A stretch of DNA of 64,000 nt from Thermosynechococcus sp. CL-1 (GCF_008386235.1 NZ_CP040671.1:932001-996000); one strand, 5' to 3'; counted from the first letter of the stretch, positions 18,500 through 28,602 are shown. Notes: a model not told the origin generated them from the letters alone. Made by a program: numbers and translations.

Positions 18500-19012
18500 A
18501 TGAAAAATTACTTGGTTGCCACCTTGGGCGATCGCCTCCAAGCCGAGGCCGTTTATACCCAGCTGGAAAAGGACGGCTTCCCGATGGAAAAAGTAGCTCT
18601 GCTGGGTCGAGGTTACAAACAGTGGTCAGAGTTGGGACTCACCGATCCCTTTCAAGTGGCACGGCAGCAAATGCAACGGATGTTGATCTGGCTTGTTCCT
18701 TTTGGCTTCTTTGCCGGTTTTACCTTTAACCAAGCGACTCAAATTGACATTTTGCCGATGCTGGATCGCCTCAACAATAGTCTTTTGGGGGGCATCTTTG
18801 GGGCGATCGCTGGCGCTCTCGGTAGTCTCACCGTAGGTGGTGGTCTCCAAGTGGTGATTACGGGTAAGTCGGGCATCCCCTTTGAAAAGCGATTGCAGCG
18901 GGGCAAATACCTGATCCTAATTCAAGGTAGCGACAGCGAGATTCGCCGCGCCGAACGTCTCCTCAAAGTGCAACCCCTAGAAAACCTGCAAAGCTACACC
19001 CTCGACGAGTAG
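18500..19012 (+). CDS. conserved cyanobacterial membrane protein of unknown function
   Basis: 170 aa. The N-terminal 45 residues form a small alpha/beta unit (YLVATLGDRLQAEAVYTQL, then VALLGRGY). Two hydrophobic segments follow (about 65-82 and 95-120, the second a glycine-rich GGIFGAIAGALGSLTVGGG loop), then a soluble C-terminal strand YLILIQGSDSEIRRAE. This layout resembles ferredoxin-like sensing domains around a glycine-zipper hairpin. No function assigned. Divergent from the cyclase with a 42 bp gap. Confidence 0.7.
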   Translation: MKNYLVATLGDRLQAEAVYTQLEKDGFPMEKVALLGRGYKQWSELGLTDPFQVARQQMQRMLIWLVPFGFFAGFTFNQATQIDILPMLDRLNNSLLGGIFGAIAGALGSLTVGGGLQVVITGKSGIPFEKRLQRGKYLILIQGSDSEIRRAERLLKVQPLENLQSYTLDE

Positions 19013-19060
19013 GGAATTGTTTTCTCAAAACGGGAAGCTCAAGTCTCCCCCCTGATGTGG

Positions 19061-19066
19061 TATATT
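19061..19066 (+). promoter_or_regulatory. candidate -10 element of tRNA-Tyr
   Basis: TATATT lies 17 bp upstream of the mature tRNA 5' end; no clear -35 is seen. Position only. Confidence 0.35.
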
Positions 19067-19083
19067 AAAAAATCGCGATGAAA

Positions 19084-19165
19084 GGGTCGGTGCCCGAGTG
19101 GTTAATGGGGGCGGACTGTAAATCCGTTGGCTACGCCTACGCTGGTTCGAATCCAGCCCGGCCCA
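19084..19165 (+). tRNA. trnY-GUA: tRNA-Tyr(GUA)
   Basis: 82 nt class II tRNA without encoded CCA. GGGTCGG pairs with CCGGCCC, the anticodon loop CTGTAAA reads GUA, there is a long variable arm, and the T arm is GCTGG-TTCGAAT-CCAGC. Discriminator A. Confidence 0.95.
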
Positions 19166-19179
19166 TACAGATAAAAAAG

Positions 19180-19210
19180 CCTGAAGCCAAAGAATATCAG
19201 GGGTTTCAGG
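19180..19210 (+). terminator. possible hairpin downstream of tRNA-Tyr
   Basis: CCTGAA (19180-19185) pairs with TTCAGG (19205-19210), with extension through G-T and C-G pairs. It is followed by TTTGC and then a short T run rather than a clean U tract. The rest of 19211-19358 holds nothing recognisable. Confidence 0.35.
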
Positions 19211-19358
19211 TTTGCTATGTTTTTCGTAAGTGAACTATTTGTTGCTGTTGCTTGCTTAATAAGGGGGCAGAACTGGTCATATTTTGGTCCAAAGTTTTCA
19301 AAGGCGGGCGATGGTCGCTTAGGACGTTCAGGAAAGGAATTGATGCAAAGGGGCAATC

Positions 19359-19814
19359 ATGAGTGAACCTGTAACGCGATCGGAATTGAGTCAAGTGTTG
19401 GATGCCATCCAAGGGATGCAGGCTAGTCTTCAGGCCATAGAGAAAAAGCTAGATATTCACATTGCCACCAGTGGCGAGAGGTTCCAACGACTTGAGAACA
19501 AAATTGATGCCGTCGAGGCGAAGCTAGAGCAGCGTATCAATGCTGTTGAGGCGAAGCTAGAGCAGCGTATCAATGCTGTTGAGGCCAAGCTGGAACAGCG
19601 CATCAGTGCCGTCGAGGCGCAATTGTCGCAGCGTATTAGTGCCGTAGAGACACAATTGGGGCAGCGCATTGACACAGTAGAGACCACATTGCAGCAAATT
19701 GTCAAACGGCAGGATGGAACCGATGCTCGTTTGTGGGGATTCTTGGTGACGCTGCTAGTGCTGGCTGCTGGCTTAATCACTAAGCTGCTGTTTTTTGACA
19801 CGCCACGCCTTTGA
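19359..19814 (+). CDS. tandem-repeat coiled-coil protein with C-terminal membrane anchor
   Basis: 151 aa. Residues 1-48 are a polar helix. Residues 49-114 are six 11-residue repeats of the type INAVEAKLEQR, and about 127-147 form one hydrophobic helix (WGFLVTLLVLAAGLITKLLF). The predicted shape is a long cytoplasmic hendecad coiled coil tethered by its C-terminus. No enzymatic motif. Similar repeat architectures occur in many cyanobacterial hypothetical proteins. The gene stands alone after tRNA-Tyr. Function unknown. Confidence 0.75.
   Translation: MSEPVTRSELSQVLDAIQGMQASLQAIEKKLDIHIATSGERFQRLENKIDAVEAKLEQRINAVEAKLEQRINAVEAKLEQRISAVEAQLSQRISAVETQLGQRIDTVETTLQQIVKRQDGTDARLWGFLVTLLVLAAGLITKLLFFDTPRL
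19503..19700 (+). repeat. six tandem 33-bp coding repeats
   Basis: In-frame units start at 19503, 19536, 19569, 19602, 19635 and 19668. Units 1 and 2 differ at only a few positions; the last unit is the most diverged. Each encodes eleven residues of coiled coil. Confidence 0.9.
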
Positions 19815-19842
19815 TGCAGTTTTGCGAATCCAGCCCAGCCCA

Positions 19843-22311
19843 TCAAAGTAAATAGGCAATTCCCCAAGCGAGAGCGAGAATGCCTAGCCAAGGGTGCCAC
19901 ATCTGTCGTAGGGGCGATCGCGCAATCTTTTGACTGAGGAGCAAACTGGCAAGGGTACTGACGACAAGTGTGGTCGTTTGCAGGAACCCGATCACCGCTG
20001 GATGGGCTTGCCAACTGGGCAAACTCGTGCCATCAAGACCAAAGGTTGCAAAGGTTACGGGCAACAACTGCCCTGCCTCCCCTAGACCAAGGGGCAAATA
20101 ATAGGCCAAATTGGCACCCAGCACCAAAGGTAGATACCCATAGGCCAAGCGCACAAAGGGAACCAAGCCTTGTCGGTGTATCTGATGCCAACCCCATGCC
20201 AAGAGTCCCGGCAGAGCTAGCGCCACCACTGCAATCATCCCCTGTAACCAAAAATGAGCTTCCGTCAGTCCTAGCCGTTTCAAAAGCAGCGGTAAACGGT
20301 GCAATACCACCGCCCCCAAGAGCAAAAACAGCAGGCAAACTTCAGCCGCCGTGGCCTCATGACTAGTCCAGAGATCAATAGCCGGCGGACGCAGATTCAC
20401 TTCCACCGAGCGATGCGGGCAAGCCTTGAGACAGGTCATACACAAAACGCAATTGCGGTTATCCGTCAATTGAGCGGGATGGGAATAGACGGGACAGCCC
20501 CCCGTTTCTTGACCTTCCCCAAGGGCGGGACCGCCTTTGTAGCATTGGTAGGTCTGGCAACTGGCAGCGCACACCCCCTGCTGTGCCCGCAATTCAAGAA
20601 TGGAGAGTTTGCCAAAGAGGCCATTCATGCCACCAATGGGGCAGAGATAGCGACACCAAAAGCGACGTTCATAGAGCTGAGAAAAAATCACGGCTCCCGC
20701 TGTAATCAAGATCAGTAGCCAACTGGAGAGATAGGCCGTATTGGGTAAATCCCACAATTCTTCCCACAGGAGAATCACGGCAAAGAGGCCAAAGAGCACC
20801 CAGCCCCCCCAGCGTTCCGCCAGTTGACGCGGCCAAGGGCGCAGCTTGCGCGGCCAAATCTTGAGGGATAGCCTTTGCAGGACTTCGCCGTAGATCATAA
20901 AGGGGCAGACCGCACACCAAATGCGCCCCAAAAAGGGAAAGATCAGCAATGAGACCGGCCACCACCACGCCCAGAAGAGGTTCAGGGTAAAGTTGTGTGG
21001 GCGATCTTGGGGTCCCCAGAGGCCAATGGCGACAATCAGCGGAAAAAGCCAAAGGGTCAGGCCATAGTTGAGGCGATCGGGCCACCACGGACTGCGTAGA
21101 AAAGCACGCAATTGGGGATAGGCATTGAGTAGGTTCCAACGAAATCGCCGTTGGCGCGATCGCTCCGGCCAAAAGACTTCTTCAGTGAGTAACTCCGCCC
21201 CGTCTGCTTGCACAAGGGCACGCTCCACCAGACTCGCTAACTCCCGCAAATTGCCGGGAAAATCATAACTTTGCAGCCGGCGTAGGGCTTCGGGGGTAAT
21301 CTGAGGCTTAGGAATGCCCCGTTGCCGGCAGTAGAGGGCAATATAGTAATTCACCAAGGCTTCAATATCTGCTTTTGTCACCCGCAGTGGGGGTACCTTA
21401 ATTTGGTGGTGCACCAGATTTTGGCAATCGCAGCCTTTCTTTTCGGCAATCAAGATCAATCGCCCCGGAAAGCGGCGGGAGGATATGGGGGGGTCGGCGA
21501 CGGGTTCATAGGTCTGTTCGGCCACAAGGCGGCGCAGTTGCGGATAGAGGTGGGCAGGCCATTCATGGACATTGTTGAGGATCAGGGTGCCCTCTGCGAC
21601 CCAGTCAAGGAGACCCGGTTTCGTGGCTTTGCCAAAGAGTTCTGCCCCATTGGCGGATAGGGTGCCACAGTTAAAACGAATCAAAGGTTGACGGCGATCG
21701 CGCGAGCCATAATGAATTAGCGCAGCAATATTGTCCTTTTCCAGACCCGGTTCACCAAAAATCAATACCGGCTGGCGATCGCTCGCGGCCTCTTTAATCC
21801 CTTGGCGTAAGCGCACGGCATAGCGGCTACTCCCTACAATTCCCTGTTTTACGCGCGGCACAAGATAGGGGCGCAAGACTGCCTGCCGCTCCTGCTCGTG
21901 GGCAAGATCACTGAGGGTACTTTGCAGCTGCTGCGACACCTGTTGGCGGAGTTCGGGAAATTGATCAGCCAATGTGGCAAACACCTCGCGGGGCAATGTC
22001 CACAATTCACAGTCCGTGAGGGTAATCACTGTTTGCGGTGCCTGTTGCTCCAGTACTAATTCTGGCCAGTGTAAAACCGTTCCCGGTGGCAGGGTCGTTA
22101 TAGTGGCGGGGCGATCGCGGGTGGTGTGGTAGGCTTCCAGTTCTCCCGATTTCAGGATCATCAGATGAGTAACGGCTGTGTCTTCAAGGACAAGGCGACG
22201 ATTGGCTGCAATGGATTCTGTGCGCAGGGCGGCAGCGATCGCCTCTAATGCTGCCAAAGAAAGCGATCCTAGGGGAGTATAGGTTTGCAGCCAACTCAGG
22301 CGATCGGTCAT
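19843..22311 (-). CDS. cNMP-binding / degenerate sigma-54-type AAA+ / membrane polyferredoxin chimera
   Basis: About 822 aa (numbers counted from this start, approximate). Residues 7-145: cyclic-nucleotide-binding-like beta barrel. Residues 155-380: domain resembling sigma-54 activator ATPases (GSSRYAVRLRQGIKEAA, ELFG, FPGNLRELASLVERAL). Its Walker A reads GEPGLEKD instead of GETGTGKE, Walker B reads LILNNVHE, and the GAFTGA loop is missing. Residues 415-825: many membrane helices with 4Fe-4S ligands in CAVCP, CRYLCPIGG and CVLCMTCLKACPH, as in NapH/CcoG-type proteins. It probably couples a signal to electron transfer. GTG 22320 is an alternative start; GGGGG lies 8 nt before ATG 22311. Confidence 0.8.
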   Translation of the reverse strand: MTDRLSWLQTYTPLGSLSLAALEAIAAALRTESIAANRRLVLEDTAVTHLMILKSGELEAYHTTRDRPATITTLPPGTVLHWPELVLEQQAPQTVITLTDCELWTLPREVFATLADQFPELRQQVSQQLQSTLSDLAHEQERQAVLRPYLVPRVKQGIVGSSRYAVRLRQGIKEAASDRQPVLIFGEPGLEKDNIAALIHYGSRDRRQPLIRFNCGTLSANGAELFGKATKPGLLDWVAEGTLILNNVHEWPAHLYPQLRRLVAEQTYEPVADPPISSRRFPGRLILIAEKKGCDCQNLVHHQIKVPPLRVTKADIEALVNYYIALYCRQRGIPKPQITPEALRRLQSYDFPGNLRELASLVERALVQADGAELLTEEVFWPERSRQRRFRWNLLNAYPQLRAFLRSPWWPDRLNYGLTLWLFPLIVAIGLWGPQDRPHNFTLNLFWAWWWPVSLLIFPFLGRIWCAVCPFMIYGEVLQRLSLKIWPRKLRPWPRQLAERWGGWVLFGLFAVILLWEELWDLPNTAYLSSWLLILITAGAVIFSQLYERRFWCRYLCPIGGMNGLFGKLSILELRAQQGVCAASCQTYQCYKGGPALGEGQETGGCPVYSHPAQLTDNRNCVLCMTCLKACPHRSVEVNLRPPAIDLWTSHEATAAEVCLLFLLLGAVVLHRLPLLLKRLGLTEAHFWLQGMIAVVALALPGLLAWGWHQIHRQGLVPFVRLAYGYLPLVLGANLAYYLPLGLGEAGQLLPVTFATFGLDGTSLPSWQAHPAVIGFLQTTTLVVSTLASLLLSQKIARSPLRQMWHPWLGILALAWGIAYLL

Positions 22312-22450
22312 CGAGGGCACCCCCCAACAAAATTAGTGATGAGGAAACACCTCACTACCTATGGCTCAGTTCCTTTACCAAACTACGCTAGGATTGTAAA
22401 GGTTTCTTACGCTCCTCAACGCTCTATTACAAAACCCGCAGGAAGTCGCT

Positions 22451-24241
22451 ATGAGTCTGCCGATTCGTAATGTTGCTATTATCGCCCACGTTGACCACGG
22501 CAAAACCACTCTGGTGGATGCCCTACTGCGTCAGTCGGGTACCTTTCGTGAAGGGGAAGACATTCCTGAGTGCGTCATGGACTCCAATGATCTGGAGCGC
22601 GAGCGTGGCATTACGATTCTGGCCAAGAATACAGCGGTTCGCTACAAAGACTTGACGATTAACATTGTGGATACCCCCGGCCACGCCGATTTTGGCGGTG
22701 AAGTGGAGCGCGTCCTTGGCATGGTGGAGGGTTGTCTGCTGATTGTCGATGCCAACGAAGGGCCAATGCCCCAAACCCGCTTTGTCCTGAAAAAAGCCCT
22801 TGAAAAAGGTCTGCGCCCCATTGTGGTTGTGAATAAAATTGACCGGCCGCAGGCAGAACCCTACAAAGCCATTGATAAGGTGTTGGACTTATTTATTGAA
22901 CTGGGGGCGGATGATGATCAGTGCGAGTTTCCCTATCTTTTTGCTTCGGGCTTGGCGGGCTACGCAAAAACAGATCTAGACGAAGAGGGCAAGGATCTGC
23001 AGCCCCTCTTTGAGGCCATTGTCCGCCATATTCCACCGCCAGTGGGCAATCCCGATGCGCCGCTGCAACTTCAAGTGACCACCTTGGATTACTCGGAGTA
23101 CCTAGGGCGAATTGTTATTGGCAAAATTCACAATGGTACGGTGCAGGTGGGACAGCAGGCGGCCTTGGTCAAGGATAACGGCCAAATTGTCAAGGCAAAG
23201 ATTACCAAACTCTTGGGCTTTGAGGGACTGAAGCGGATTGAATTGGACATGGCTAGTGCCGGCAATATTGTGGCGATCGCTGGCTTTAGTGATGCCAACA
23301 TTGGCGAAACCATCACCGACCCCAACACCCCCCAAGCCCTACCCCTGATCAAGGTGGATGAACCGACCCTGCAAATGACCTTTGCGGTCAATGACTCCCC
23401 CTTTGCCGGTCAGGAGGGAACCTTTATCACCTCGCGGCAATTGCGCGATCGCCTGTTTCGGGAACTGGAAACCAACGTGGCACTGCGGGTCGAAGAAACC
23501 GACTCCCCCGATCGCTTTGCCGTTTCTGGTCGGGGTGAATTGCACCTTGGCATTCTCATTGAAACGATGCGCCGCGAAGGCTATGAATTCCAAGTGTCCC
23601 AGCCCCAGGTGATCTATCGTGAAGTCAATGGTCAGCCCTGCGAACCCTACGAATGCTTAGTGCTCGACGTTCCCGATGAAGCCGTTGGCGGCTGTATTGA
23701 GCGCCTCGGCCAGCGACGCGGTGAAATGCAGGATATGCAGGTGGGGGGCAATGGTCGGACGCAACTGGAGTTTGTGATTCCGGCGCGGGGTCTCATTGGT
23801 TTCCGGGGCGAATTTATGCGCCTAACGCGCGGCGAAGGGATTATGAACCACAGCTTTTTGGACTATCGTCCCTTGGCAGGCGAGATCAGCACCCGTCGCA
23901 ATGGCGTCTTAATTGCCTTTGAGGAGGGCACGGCCACCTTCTATGCCCTGAAAAACGCCGAAGATCGTGGTGTCTTTTTCATTACCCCCGGCACCAAAGT
24001 CTATAAGGGCATGATTGTCGGTGAGCATAACCGTCCCCAAGACCTCGAAATCAACGTCTGCAAAGCCAAACAACTCACCAACTTTCGCTCCTCAACGGGG
24101 GATGAACTAGTGCAACTGCAAGCACCTGTGGAAATGAGCCTAGAGCGGGCACTGGAGTACATTGGCCCCGATGAACTGGTGGAGGTAACGCCCCAATCCA
24201 TCCGACTGCGGAAAATGAGCAAGAAGCTGGCACGCCGCTAA
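22451..24241 (+). CDS. typA: translational GTPase TypA/BipA
   Basis: 596 aa ribosome-associated GTPase of the EF-G superfamily, linked to stress and ribosome assembly. G1 [11 protein letters not shown]3 DTPGHADF and G4 NKIDRP are intact; domains II, III and V and the TypA-specific C-terminal domain follow ([30 protein letters not shown]). ATG 22451. It shares the TAATG junction with the following DUF3593 gene, implying translational coupling. Confidence 0.96.
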   Translation: MSLPIRNVAIIAHVDHGKTTLVDALLRQSGTFREGEDIPECVMDSNDLERERGITILAKNTAVRYKDLTINIVDTPGHADFGGEVERVLGMVEGCLLIVDANEGPMPQTRFVLKKALEKGLRPIVVVNKIDRPQAEPYKAIDKVLDLFIELGADDDQCEFPYLFASGLAGYAKTDLDEEGKDLQPLFEAIVRHIPPPVGNPDAPLQLQVTTLDYSEYLGRIVIGKIHNGTVQVGQQAALVKDNGQIVKAKITKLLGFEGLKRIELDMASAGNIVAIAGFSDANIGETITDPNTPQALPLIKVDEPTLQMTFAVNDSPFAGQEGTFITSRQLRDRLFRELETNVALRVEETDSPDRFAVSGRGELHLGILIETMRREGYEFQVSQPQVIYREVNGQPCEPYECLVLDVPDEAVGGCIERLGQRRGEMQDMQVGGNGRTQLEFVIPARGLIGFRGEFMRLTRGEGIMNHSFLDYRPLAGEISTRRNGVLIAFEEGTATFYALKNAEDRGVFFITPGTKVYKGMIVGEHNRPQDLEINVCKAKQLTNFRSSTGDELVQLQAPVEMSLERALEYIGPDELVEVTPQSIRLRKMSKKLARR

Positions 24242-24522
24242 TGCTGACGAATGCCTTTTTTGCCCTCTCGCTGTTTCCCTATTTGGGGTTCTTGTACTTC
24301 ATGACCCGCAACCCCAACACCCCCCGTTTAGCCCTCATTGGCTTCTATGGGACACTGGTGTTTGTTGCTGTCACCATTCCAGCGGGACTCTATGCCCAAC
24401 AGGTCTATGGCACAACCTTGGCCAATGTGGATGGGTTGCACGGGGGGGCAGAATTTTTTCTAACCTTGGCCAATATCCTGATTGCCTTGGGCTTTCGCCG
24501 CGCCCTCAGGGAATCCTCCTAA
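24241..24522 (+). CDS. DUF3593 family small membrane protein
   Basis: 93 aa with three hydrophobic helices (about 4-20, 32-50 and 68-86). LSLFPYLGFLYFMTR and HGGAEFFLTLANILIALGFRRAL are the conserved features of DUF3593, found in cyanobacteria and chloroplast-bearing plants. Function unknown. The start overlaps the typA stop by one base. Confidence 0.75.
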   Translation: MLTNAFFALSLFPYLGFLYFMTRNPNTPRLALIGFYGTLVFVAVTIPAGLYAQQVYGTTLANVDGLHGGAEFFLTLANILIALGFRRALRESS

Positions 24523-24526
24523 CCGC

Positions 24527-26174
24527 CTATTGCCAGCGGCATAACCAAAGAAAGCGCAGCCAACTGCGCAGGAGTGCCAAACCCGCTAGTGCTGCTACTG
24601 TAAAAAGAGCGATCGCACCCCCCAAAGCTTTGGCTGACCACAACATCGCCCCCGCCAAAAGGGTAAAACCAGCCAATCCCAAATAGACTAAACAAATTAA
24701 CAAACTCTCAATGCGCCGCAGTTGCCGCTCCATCGTGGGATTGCGCACCGACAGTTGCAGTTCGCCACAAGCCAAGCGATCCTCTAACTGTTGCAGCCGC
24801 ACTTCAAGGCGACTGGGCTGCTGTAATCGTTGGTTGATTAGGGTTTGGGTTTGGTGAATCAGTTCTCGCCAGCCCCCCCGCGAGCGACGCATTAATTCCT
24901 TGACAAAGGGTTGGGCCGCCGCCCTCAGGTTGTACTCAGGGTCTAAACTGCGGGCAATCCCATCGAGGGTTGTGAGGGACTTGAGAATATAGGTCATCTT
25001 TGCGGGTAGGCGAAAGGGCTGCTGCTCAAAAAGGGCATACACATCCTGTTGCAACTCCCGAAAGGCGGTTAAATCCACAGGCCGTTCGGTAAATCGATCT
25101 AAAATCAATTGCATAATCCGTTGTAGGGGGACTCTATCGGTAACAGGCATCAATAGCCCCAGTTCAATTAAGGCAGCAATCACGCGATCGCTATCCTTTT
25201 GCAGCACAGCAAAAAATGTTTGCACCATCTGCTGCTGATTCAGGGCTGGCACTTCTGTCATCATGCCGTAGTCATAGAAGATGAGATTGCCTTCCTTGGT
25301 CACGGCCAAGTTCCCCGGATGCGGATCAGCGTGGAAGAAGCCATCAATCAATAATTGCTTGAGATAGCAACAAATTCCCCGCTGGTTAATCATCTGGGGA
25401 TTCAAGCCAAAGGCTTCGATGGCGGCGCGATTGTCAATGCGAATGCCGGGGAGATACTCCATCGTCAGGACATAGCGGCAGGTGTGCGTCCAATAGACCT
25501 TGGGGACGCGGATATGGGGGTCTTGGGCAAAGTTAGCCCGAAAGCGATCAGCATTTTGCCCCTCTTGAACGTAATCAATTTCCCGCAGCAGAATACTAAA
25601 AAACTCCTCATAGATCTCTTGGAGAGCATAGGGACGCAGAAAGGGCAGCCAGCGATCGCCCCAGCGAATTGAGTTCACCAATGGCCAGATAGTCCAGATA
25701 CAATTGCGCCTCTAGATGGGGGCGTTGCACCTTCACCACCACCTCTTCACCACTGTGGAGCGTTGCGCGATGGACTTGACCGAGACTGGCGGCTGCAAGG
25801 GGTTTGGGATCAAATGTGGCGTAGAGATCGGCAAGGGGTTGCCCCAAGTGCTGCTCAATGAGGGCGATCGCCCGCCGCGAGTCAAAAGGAGGCACCTGAT
25901 CCTGTAGTTTCCTCAGCGCCTCAATATAGGCGGGGGGCAACAGATCAAACCGAGTCGAGAGAAATTGACCAATTTTAATAAACGTTGGCCCCAAGACCAA
26001 TAATTGCTGTACGAGCCAACGCGCACGTTGAGATTGGGCGCGATCGCTCCGCCGCCGCCAAGCATAATCCCACAGCAGCTGACTCCCAAAGCGCCCCAGC
26101 ACCCCCACAATTTGGCTGACACGGCGCAACAGTAGCCAGCGACTGGGACGATAGGTAGAGGCAGTAACCAGCAT
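24527..26174 (-). pseudogene. AarF/UbiB (ABC1) atypical kinase, split by a single-base frameshift
   Basis: Upstream part (26174 to about 25680): FIKIGQ (KxGQ motif), [11 protein letters not shown] (Ala-rich loop) and VVKVQRP. Downstream part (about 25680 to 24527), in another frame: EIDYVQEGQNADRF, HADPHPGN, DYG and two C-terminal membrane helices. Removing one base of the CC pair at 25678-25679 (minus strand ATTGGTG to ATTGTG) rejoins them as [16 protein letters not shown]. Together they make a normal ABC1 protein of about 548 aa. The family supports prenylquinone metabolism and membrane homeostasis. It is either a recent mutation or a sequence error. Confidence 0.85.
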
Positions 26175-26302
26175 TCAGCAGCAATCACAAAAAGTGCCCA
26201 ACCTCAACAATACTCCCTTTTTCACGGGCATTCAGACTTGCTCGCCCCGATTCTCTTTTGCCGTGTCTATGATGAGAACTAGAGTCCCGATCGGAATTTG
26301 CT

Positions 26303-26617
26303 ATGGCGACAACACGTCAATTTAGTAGCTTCAGCGATCTCCTAGCCACCACAGATAAACCCCTCTTGGTTGACTTTTATGCCGACTGGTGTGGTCCTTG
26401 CCGCATGATGGCGCCGATTTTAGAGCAGGTCAAGCAAGTTTTGAAATCGGCTGTTGAGGTCGTCAAAATTGACTCCGAGCGCTATCCCCAACTGTCGAGT
26501 CAATACCACGTTCACGCTCTGCCAACCTTGATTCTCTTCCACCGAGGCCGTGAGGTTCAGCGCTGGGAAGGGGTTCAGCCGCCAGAAGTTCTGATTGACG
26601 CCATTCGCCGCCTGTAA
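26303..26617 (+). CDS. thioredoxin
   Basis: 104 aa single-domain thioredoxin. FYADWCGPCRMMAPIL carries the redox pair and HALPTLILF the cis-proline loop. It reduces protein disulfides, presumably fed by ferredoxin- or NADPH-thioredoxin reductase. The type (m, x or y) is not resolved from sequence alone. The downstream DUF445 gene is 21 bp away on the same strand. Confidence 0.92.
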   Translation: MATTRQFSSFSDLLATTDKPLLVDFYADWCGPCRMMAPILEQVKQVLKSAVEVVKIDSERYPQLSSQYHVHALPTLILFHRGREVQRWEGVQPPEVLIDAIRRL

Positions 26618-26638
26618 AATTCTTCAAAAGAAAGGTGT

Positions 26639-27901
26639 TTGAGGAATCAATCAGGATTGGCCAATATCAGCTATTGGACATTGCTCGTACCACCGTTGGC
26701 GGGGGGCGTCATTGGCTACTTTACGAATGATTTAGCCATTACCATGCTCTTTCGCCCCTACAAGCCTATTTATGTCGGCGGCAAGCAACTCCCCTTTACC
26801 CCCGGTCTGATTCCCCACAATCAGGAGCGGCTGGCTCGTCGCATTGCTGATGCCATTTTGGGTTCTCTCCTGACGCCAGAGGAGCTGCAAAACTTAGCGC
26901 GGCGTCTGTTGCAAGTGGAACGAGTGAAGGCGGTCATCCATTGGCTCCTACAAACAAGTCTGAGCCAAATTCAGGCTCAAAGTGAACAGCGATCGGCCCA
27001 AGTTTTGGCCAATATTCTACGGGATTTTTTTGGCAGTGCCCTACCCCGTTTGATTAAAGTGTGGTCGCGGCGGGAAGATTTTCTGGAACCACAACTGAAT
27101 CAACTCTTTGATCAGGTATTAGTGGAGCTGCAACTGAGTGATGAGCAGGCGGAAAAACTGGCAGATTGGCTGCTGTCGGTCATGTTGCCCCCCGATCGCC
27201 TGCGACTGGCCATCATTGACTTCCTTACCGATCGCACGATTAATGTCCTCGATCAAGAACTACGCCAAAATACCAGTGGCACCTACTGGGTGGTGGCTAA
27301 TCTGGTGGGGGTGCGCAATACGTTAATTCGCCTGCGGGAGTATTGTCTCAATGAACGCGAAGCCTGTAACCGCCGCCTCGGAGAATTAATCACAGCATTG
27401 GCACTGCGGCAACGCTTGGTGGAAGCGCTGCAAAATATCACCCTGCAAAGTTTGCCCCTCGGTACAGTGCGGGAGCTACGGCAACTATTTCGGCAGACGG
27501 TGCGCAGCTATATCCAAGAGCAGGGCTTTAGCGTTATTGAAACGGTAAGCCAAACAGTGGAGTGGGAAACGATTTCCTTGAGTATTTTGCGGCGACTGCG
27601 GGATTCGGCAAGTCTGGGTGCCTCGCTGGAAGTGGTTAGTGATGAATTGGCTCTAGTGCTCGATCGCTATCTGGAACGGGATATGGAACTGATTATTGAG
27701 CGGGCAATTCCGATTTTGGATTTGGATCGGGTGATTGTGGATCGGGTCAAGGCCACCTCGCCAGAAAATCTGGAACTAGCTATTCAGGGCATTGTTCGCA
27801 GTGAGTTGCAAGCCATTGTCCGCTTGGGGGGCATTCTTGGCTTTTTGATTGGTGTCGTGCAGGCGGGCTTTTTGTACTGGCAAAGTCTGCAAGCGTCCTA
27901 A
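26639..27901 (+). CDS. DUF445 family membrane-associated protein
   Basis: 420 aa. The N-terminal hydrophobic segment [20 protein letters not shown] followed by MLFRPYKP and [18 protein letters not shown] is the DUF445 (YheB-like) signature. Long amphipathic helices and a C-terminal helix ([20 protein letters not shown]) complete the protein. Function unknown; both ends contact membrane. The start is uncertain: TTG 26639 keeps the conserved N-terminus but has little space after AAAGG. The 3' end overlaps the DUF3318 gene by 4 bp. Confidence 0.8.
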   Translation: MRNQSGLANISYWTLLVPPLAGGVIGYFTNDLAITMLFRPYKPIYVGGKQLPFTPGLIPHNQERLARRIADAILGSLLTPEELQNLARRLLQVERVKAVIHWLLQTSLSQIQAQSEQRSAQVLANILRDFFGSALPRLIKVWSRREDFLEPQLNQLFDQVLVELQLSDEQAEKLADWLLSVMLPPDRLRLAIIDFLTDRTINVLDQELRQNTSGTYWVVANLVGVRNTLIRLREYCLNEREACNRRLGELITALALRQRLVEALQNITLQSLPLGTVRELRQLFRQTVRSYIQEQGFSVIETVSQTVEWETISLSILRRLRDSASLGASLEVVSDELALVLDRYLERDMELIIERAIPILDLDRVIVDRVKATSPENLELAIQGIVRSELQAIVRLGGILGFLIGVVQAGFLYWQSLQAS

Positions 27902-28500
27902 ACTGGGACTTTGACCTCAGATTCACCCGCCAACTGGCGTAGATTTTGGCAGCGAATCAGTTCAGTGACATCAAGGACAGGACGACGCTCCAACTCTGCC
28001 ACCTGAGAAATGCCTGCAAGGAGAGCCTTGGCAGCCTCTTGTTCACTGTAGCCGCGCCGTTGAGCCAATTGCAGGGCTTGGCGATCGGCCGCCACTTCCA
28101 CGGGAATCCCCCGCGTATTTTGCCACACTTGCAGGCCAGCAAAGGTGGTTAGCGCCCCCGCTACCAAAATGCCTACGGGGTCTGCTTGGACAACTTGTAA
28201 GACTGTACCCAGCAAGCCTGCCACCGTGAGTCCTTGGTAGAGGTCAAGTTTGATCAAACCCGTGGTGTTAAACCAAGCCACTGCCCGCAGCAATAAAAGA
28301 TCGCGCTCCGGGGTATCGAGATGCTGCCACAGGCGAAAGTTAATTTCAATCGGGCGATCGCCCCAAGGAAGAGCGGGCTGATAGCGCAACACTTTGCTTT
28401 GCTGTGGTCGAGAAACCAACTTACAGCGCATTCGTGCCGACGCGGGCATTAGATCAAGCAAGCGCGGAATCTCAACCTCTGGGGTCATAGGGAAACTCAT
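27898..28500 (-). CDS. DUF3318 domain protein
   Basis: 200 aa cyanobacterial family. [20 protein letters not shown] is the family N-terminus. A central hydrophobic pair (about 100-135) resembles membrane segments, and [23 protein letters not shown] follows. The layout recalls proteins related to M48 proteases that lack the HExxH site, but I see no zinc motif. Function unknown. Two starts are possible, ATG 28500 and ATG 28488. Convergent overlap with DUF445. Confidence 0.7.
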   Translation of the reverse strand: MSFPMTPEVEIPRLLDLMPASARMRCKLVSRPQQSKVLRYQPALPWGDRPIEINFRLWQHLDTPERDLLLLRAVAWFNTTGLIKLDLYQGLTVAGLLGTVLQVVQADPVGILVAGALTTFAGLQVWQNTRGIPVEVAADRQALQLAQRRGYSEQEAAKALLAGISQVAELERRPVLDVTELIRCQNLRQLAGESEVKVPV

Positions 28501-28602
28501 ACACTCATTGCTCTGCCTTTAGTCTGCCATTACCATCCCTTTTCTGCAATCTTTTGCATTCCTTAAAATAAAAGGGCATGTGTTTTTTGTGCCTGAATCA
28601 AA

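Noticed and set aside
19503-19700. CRISPR-like array
   Set aside because: The 33 bp units are directly adjacent without spacers, in frame, and encode a coiled coil.
19843-22311. Functional sigma-54 transcription activator
   Set aside because: No GAFTGA loop, damaged Walker motifs, no C-terminal helix-turn-helix, and the host lineage lacks RpoN.
24527-26174. Programmed ribosomal frameshift in the AarF-like gene
   Set aside because: No slippery heptamer or downstream pseudoknot is apparent at the junction; a simple one-base insertion or sequence error explains it better.
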